Of a stretch of 64,000 bases of DNA, positions 60,480-64,000 are shown piece after piece. A program made the position numbers and the translations under genes. The DNA is from Chitinophagaceae bacterium (GTDB lineage Bacteria; Bacteroidota; Bacteroidia; Chitinophagales; UBA10324), in contig CANJII010000010.1 of NCBI GenBank assembly GCA_947474435.1, positions 30,606-94,605 of the forward strand. Direction: 5' to 3'. Position 1 is the first letter of the stretch, and each line of letters starts with the position of its first letter. The notes under the pieces were generated by a model. That model had not been told where the DNA came from, searched no databases, and worked only from the letters and a program-made list of their open reading frames with translations.

Positions 60480-60932
60480 AGTATTAAAGTTCAATTTTTT
60501 AGTTGTTATCGTTGTTACACATTTTAATTGCTCTAACAAATATAATTAGGTCATGCTCCTATCAGATCTTTTGACCAACGAACAAATATTGTTTTTGCTT
60601 TCTTAAAAATCATTTAATCAAGAGACCATTCAGGGGTAGTTGCATGTTGATTTGTGAAATTTGGGTGAATACCAACAAAGCAAAAAAATGAAAATCATTT
60701 CGTGTAAACGGTTAAATTATTTACTGCAGTTTTTCAATTGTAACAACTCTGCAGTTTTTTCCATTGCAAGAAATTGTATTGCTGATTAAGATTTAACATT
60801 GAAATTCATAGATTAAATATTGTTTAATTCAATAATACAAATAAACTAAAATTCAAACATGAATAATGCTATTATCAAAATGCTACTCTCAAAACAGAAA
60901 GTGGCATTTAATATTTTGATACTCGAAAAAAA
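60480..60932. other. Gene-free stretch between regulator and aminotransferase
   Basis: 453 bp without a supported gene. It includes a direct repeat of CTGCAGTTTTT about 25 bp apart (near 60723-60760), a hairpin near 60880-60912 (arms AAATGCTACT and AGTGGCATTT, one G-U pair), and a 25-codon frame that is likely chance. The regulator promoter probably lies at its left end. Confidence 0.4.
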
Positions 60933-62147
60933 TTAAAATTCCTCAGCAGTCCGTTTAATAATTTCAACACATTCCATTAATTGCTCTTCAGTAATAACAA
61001 GGGGAGGAGCAAAGCGTATTATATCTCCATGTGTTGGTTTGGCAAGCAAACCGTTTTTCATCATTTCAATACAAAAATCCCAGGCATCTTTTCCATTGTG
61101 TGGCTTTATAACTATCGCGTTGAATAATCCTTTGCCACGAACTGTGGTTACTAAATTTTTATTCAGCTTATTCAATTCTTCGCGTAAAATATTTCCGAGG
61201 TAAAAAGAATTTTCAGAAAGTTTTTCATCTTGCAAAACATCAAGTGCTGTCATTGTCACTGCGCATGCAAGAGGGTTGCCACCGTAAGTGCTGCCGTGTT
61301 CTCCCGGTTTTATAGTGAGCATAATTTCATCGTTACACAAAACAGCAGACACGGGAAGAGTTCCGCCACTCAATGCTTTTCCAAGTATTAAAATATCGGG
61401 ATGCACATTTTCATAATCGCATGCAAGCATTTTTCCGCATCGGGCTAAACCACTTTGAATTTCATCAGCGATGAACAAAACATTTTTTGCTGCACATAAT
61501 TTCTTAGCTTTGGTTAAATATCCTTCATCCGGAACCACAACTCCCGCTTCCCCTTGTATCGGTTCCGCTAAAAATCCAGCAACAGTACTATCCAGTAAAG
61601 CATTTTCCAAAGCAACTAAATCATTATATGGAATATTGATGAAACCCGGCATGTATGGCCCGAATCCTTTCTTCGAATCAGGATCGCTGCTGAAAGAAAT
61701 AACTGTTGATGTACGACCATGAAAATTTCCATCGCACACAATAATTTTTGCTTCATTGGGTGTTAGACCTTTCACATCATAAGCCCAGCGACGACACAAT
61801 TTCAAAGCAGTTTCAACTCCTTCAACACCTGTGTTCATTGGCAATACTTTATCGTAGCCAAAAAGTTTGGTGATGTATTCTTCATACTGCCCCAATAAAT
61901 TGTTATGAAAAGCGCGACTGGTTAAAGTCAGTTTCTGCGCCTGATCTATTAATGATTGAATAATGCGAGGATGACAATGACCTTGGTTAACTGCTGAATA
62001 AGCTGATAGAAAATCGAAATATCTTTTGCCATCAGTATCATAAACAAAAACACCTTCGCCTCTTTCAAGCACCACCGGAAGCGGATGATAATTATGCGCG
62101 CCATATTTTTCTTCTAACCCGATGTAATTAATTTTTGTATCAGCCAT
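60933..62147 (-). CDS. rocD: Ornithine aminotransferase
   Basis: A class III PLP aminotransferase of about 404 residues that converts ornithine and 2-oxoglutarate to glutamate semialdehyde and glutamate. Typical motifs: [79 protein letters not shown] and the PLP lysine in [10 protein letters not shown]. These separate it from acetylornithine aminotransferases. The ATG at 62147 (or the adjacent upstream one) lies 25 nt after a promoter-like box that overlaps an alternative TTG start, so the longer form is unlikely. Confidence 0.94.
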   Translation of the reverse strand: MADTKINYIGLEEKYGAHNYHPLPVVLERGEGVFVYDTDGKRYFDFLSAYSAVNQGHCHPRIIQSLIDQAQKLTLTSRAFHNNLLGQYEEYITKLFGYDKVLPMNTGVEGVETALKLCRRWAYDVKGLTPNEAKIIVCDGNFHGRTSTVISFSSDPDSKKGFGPYMPGFINIPYNDLVALENALLDSTVAGFLAEPIQGEAGVVVPDEGYLTKAKKLCAAKNVLFIADEIQSGLARCGKMLACDYENVHPDILILGKALSGGTLPVSAVLCNDEIMLTIKPGEHGSTYGGNPLACAVTMTALDVLQDEKLSENSFYLGNILREELNKLNKNLVTTVRGKGLFNAIVIKPHNGKDAWDFCIEMMKNGLLAKPTHGDIIRFAPPLVITEEQLMECVEIIKRTAEEF

Positions 62148-62171
62148 CATCTGTTTAAATTTTATCGGCTG

Positions 62172-62179
62172 CAAAAATA
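62172..62179 (-). promoter_or_regulatory. Candidate -7 box for rocD, TATTTTTG
   Basis: A full TAnnTTTG match on the minus strand, 24 nt upstream of the ornithine aminotransferase ATG. Confidence 0.45.
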
Positions 62180-62231
62180 CTTCACAGGAGTTAATTTACT
62201 GGAGCCGGTTTCACTAATACAAATGGGCCGA

Positions 62232-62250
62232 GTCGGTTTTTAAAACCGAC
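62232..62250. repeat. Palindrome in leader of the 62271 gene
   Basis: GTCGGTTTT and AAAACCGAC around one T, a perfect palindrome, then GAGGTCTTG. It is 20 bp upstream of the hypothetical gene start. It could be an operator, attenuator or mobile palindromic repeat. Confidence 0.6.
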
Positions 62251-62270
62251 GAGGTCTTGATAAAGAAAAA

Positions 62271-62813
62271 TTGTTTCAACAGATTACTTTTGGCACAGTG
62301 ATAAAATTGATTCAATTGGTTTCGGTTTTTATGGCAGCAACAATTTTGGTGCAGTCTGCTTTTTGCTGGTTGATTGTTTTTTTTATATGGAATCAGAATA
62401 TGCATTCACAAAAAGAAACAATGGAGAAAAATATTCCGATTGAAAAATTAACTGCAATCAGTTTATTTAAAAACAAAGCAGCAATACGGATAAATAAAAA
62501 TGAAATAGAAATTAATGGCGAGTGGTTCGATGTGGTTTATAAAACCGGCGAAGGTGACCAGCAGGTTTTCTATTGTATCACTGATAATAAGGAGTCGGAA
62601 ATAATGTTATCAATTGAAAATCAAAATGACAATAACAGTCAACAGGGATTGGTTTCATTTATGAAATCATTGAGCAAGGAATATCCTCCTGTTTTTATTT
62701 CAGTTGCTCTTTCAAAAAATAATTTTCATAAAATGTATAGCTCAGAATCTGTAAAAAAGATTTTATCCGGTTATCAAACTATACTTTATTCTCCTCCTGA
62801 TTTCTTAGCTTAA
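62271..62813 (+). CDS. Membrane-anchored hypothetical protein
   Basis: I do not recognise a family. The 180 residues from a TTG start begin with a hydrophobic segment (LVSVFMAATILVQSAFCWLIVFF in two parts) and continue with a soluble part of about 140 residues that is mostly polar (INKNEIEINGEWFDVVYK, VFISVALSKNNFHKMYSS). An ATG at 62331 or 62401 could be the real start, giving a cytoplasmic form. It lies 77 bp upstream of the hemoglobin-type receptor and may belong with it. Confidence 0.5.
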   Translation: MFQQITFGTVIKLIQLVSVFMAATILVQSAFCWLIVFFIWNQNMHSQKETMEKNIPIEKLTAISLFKNKAAIRINKNEIEINGEWFDVVYKTGEGDQQVFYCITDNKESEIMLSIENQNDNNSQQGLVSFMKSLSKEYPPVFISVALSKNNFHKMYSSESVKKILSGYQTILYSPPDFLA

Positions 62814-62890
62814 ATTATTGAGCATTATTTCTTTTTCATTTTTAAAATGGGAAAGTGTTTTACATTTTTTTCAATTAAAAAAACAAATTC

Positions 62891-64000
62891 ATGAAATCAA
62901 TTCATAAATACATTAATCATTTTCATTCAGCAATTATCAAAACAGTATTCTTATTTTTTATACTTATATCTGTTTTCAATTTAACGCAGGCGCAAACAAT
63001 TATTATTTCCGACAACACCACGCTTCAACCAATAAATAAAGCAACCATCAAATCAACGGATGGAGATTTGATTTTACTGACCAATGAAAAAGGAGAAGTT
63101 AATGGCAGCTCTTTTTCAATGTTGAATGAAGTTTCAATCAGCAGCATCGGTTATCAGGAGTTGGTAATCAGCTGGAATGAAATTGTTGCGTTGAAATTTA
63201 AAATCGGATTGAGCCCTACCAGCTACAGCATTGACGAAATTGTTGTTTCAAGCAGTCGCTTCGAAGAAAAGAAAAGCGATGTGCCGAACAGAATTACAGT
63301 AATCAACAGCAAACAAATTGAAAATATAAATGCCAATAACACCGGAACAATACTCGAACAAAGCGGACAAGTGTTTGTGCAACACAGCCAGTACGGAGGA
63401 AGCAGCCCAGTGATGCGTGGGTTCGAAGCCAATAAAGTTTTAATTGTGGTGGATGGTGTGCGAATGAATAATGCTATTTTCCGTGGAGGTCATTTGCAGA
63501 ATATTATTACGCTCGATCCATCATCACTCAACAGAATGGAATTGGTTTTTGGTCCGGGCTCAGTGATATATGGCAGCGATGCATTTGGCGGCGTGATGCA
63601 TATTTATACTAAGAATCCACAATTAGCATCAGGCGATAAATCAGTTTTCAAAGCCGGTGCATGGGGAAGATATTCGTCAGCTGATGAAGGCATGGCAGGT
63701 CATGTTGATTTTAATTTCGGAACAAAAAAATTTGCATCACTTACATCTTTTAGTTATTCCGACTTTGGCGATTTGCGTCAGGGGAATATCCGCAATCCGA
63801 TGTATGGTGATTGGGGAAAAAGAAATTACTATGCGATGTGGACAGGTACCGGAGATTCAATGGTGAAAAATGATGACCCGAATGTTCAGGTAGGAACTGG
63901 TTACAAGCAGTATGATGTTTTGGAAAAAATATTGTTCATTCAAAATGAGCAGGTATCGCACTTGTTAAATTTTCAATTCAGTACTACAAGTGATGTTCCG
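62891..64000 (+). CDS. TonB-dependent hemoglobin/heme-type receptor, partial
   Basis: The first 370 codons of an outer-membrane receptor, open to the window end. Signal peptide (LISVFNLTQAQ), a short carboxypeptidase-regulatory-like domain (about 37-100), then the plug: IVVSSSRFEEKKSDVP, SGQVFVQHSQYGGSSPVMRGF, LIVVDGVRMNNAIFRGGHLQN and FGPGSVIYGSDAFGGVMHIYT. The RMNNAIFRGGH region is typical of the hemoglobin/heme receptor group. Iron or heme uptake is inferred; the histidines of the barrel that would confirm it lie outside the window. Confidence 0.87.
   Translation, partial: MKSIHKYINHFHSAIIKTVFLFFILISVFNLTQAQTIIISDNTTLQPINKATIKSTDGDLILLTNEKGEVNGSSFSMLNEVSISSIGYQELVISWNEIVALKFKIGLSPTSYSIDEIVVSSSRFEEKKSDVPNRITVINSKQIENINANNTGTILEQSGQVFVQHSQYGGSSPVMRGFEANKVLIVVDGVRMNNAIFRGGHLQNIITLDPSSLNRMELVFGPGSVIYGSDAFGGVMHIYTKNPQLASGDKSVFKAGAWGRYSSADEGMAGHVDFNFGTKKFASLTSFSYSDFGDLRQGNIRNPMYGDWGKRNYYAMWTGTGDSMVKNDDPNVQVGTGYKQYDVLEKILFIQNEQVSHLLNFQFSTTSDVP

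Noticed and set aside
60723..60912. Direct repeat CTGCAGTTTTT and small hairpin as attachment site or origin
   Set aside because: Only two short copies and no integrase, replication gene or tRNA nearby.
1..64000. tRNA, rRNA or phage genes
   Set aside because: I looked for conserved tRNA arms, rRNA cores, integrases and phage structural motifs and found none that hold up by eye.

Overview
The window looks like a chromosomal segment of a low-GC member of the Bacteroidota. The evidence is five proteins with C-terminal type IX secretion (T9SS) sorting domains, three TonB-dependent receptors (one cut by the window end), a DUF4249 lipoprotein paired with a receptor, the short Bacteroidota-type primary sigma factor, frequent TTG starts, little visible Shine-Dalgarno signal, and promoter boxes of the TAnnTTTG type. 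The family mix (FabI, LptF, DUF4199, DUF6580, START-like, choice-of-anchor proteins) would fit an uncultured Chitinophagales or Sphingobacteriales relative, but the sequence alone does not fix the order. I saw no rRNA, tRNA, CRISPR array, insertion sequence or prophage.

Layout. 1-10.8 kb: end of an LpxL-like acyltransferase, a CNNM/CorC-type membrane protein, two exported proteins, a one-domain asparaginase, a sirtuin-Nudix pair, a SanA-like gene broken by one stop codon, a CX4CH beta-propeller lipoprotein, a retropepsin-like protease and malate dehydrogenase. 10.9-25.9 kb: a T9SS-exported CocE/NonD hydrolase, a TonB receptor with its DUF4249 partner, FabI, M3 oligopeptidase, an MsbA-like ABC exporter, a cystathionine beta-synthase-like enzyme, and a lipoprotein overlapping a BtuF-like binding protein. 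25.9-39.5 kb: small DUF genes, acetyl-CoA synthetase, the primary sigma factor, ribulose-phosphate epimerase, a second TonB receptor, polyphosphate kinase, a SUI1-like protein and a START-like protein with a histone-H1-like tail. 39.5-49.1 kb: an LptF-PAP2-GT39 envelope operon, then a minus-strand run with a DUF6580 membrane protein, a TlpA-like thiol protein, and a response regulator with a histidine kinase that carries a cyclic-nucleotide-binding-type domain. 49.4-55.3 kb: two paralogous T9SS proteins built from tandem Ig-like repeats. 55.6-64 kb: three small DUF1801/DUF4256/YdeI genes, an ArsC-like gene, two VOC paralogues around a frameshifted DUF2200 gene, DUF4199, a LuxR-type regulator, ornithine aminotransferase, and a hemoglobin-type TonB receptor running off the end.

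The most unusual layer is below gene scale. Short tandem repeats with a 7-bp period occur at about nine places, mostly right after stop codons or just before a start, but four times inside reading frames (two in signal peptides, one in a linker, one in a metal-receptor domain). Palindromic elements also occur: one in frame in the BtuF-like gene, one in the loop of the malate dehydrogenase terminator, and others between genes. Several genes have a promoter-like TAnnTTTG/TACATTCG box ending exactly 4 nt before the start codon, which predicts leaderless mRNAs. Two genes are broken (SanA-like, DUF2200).
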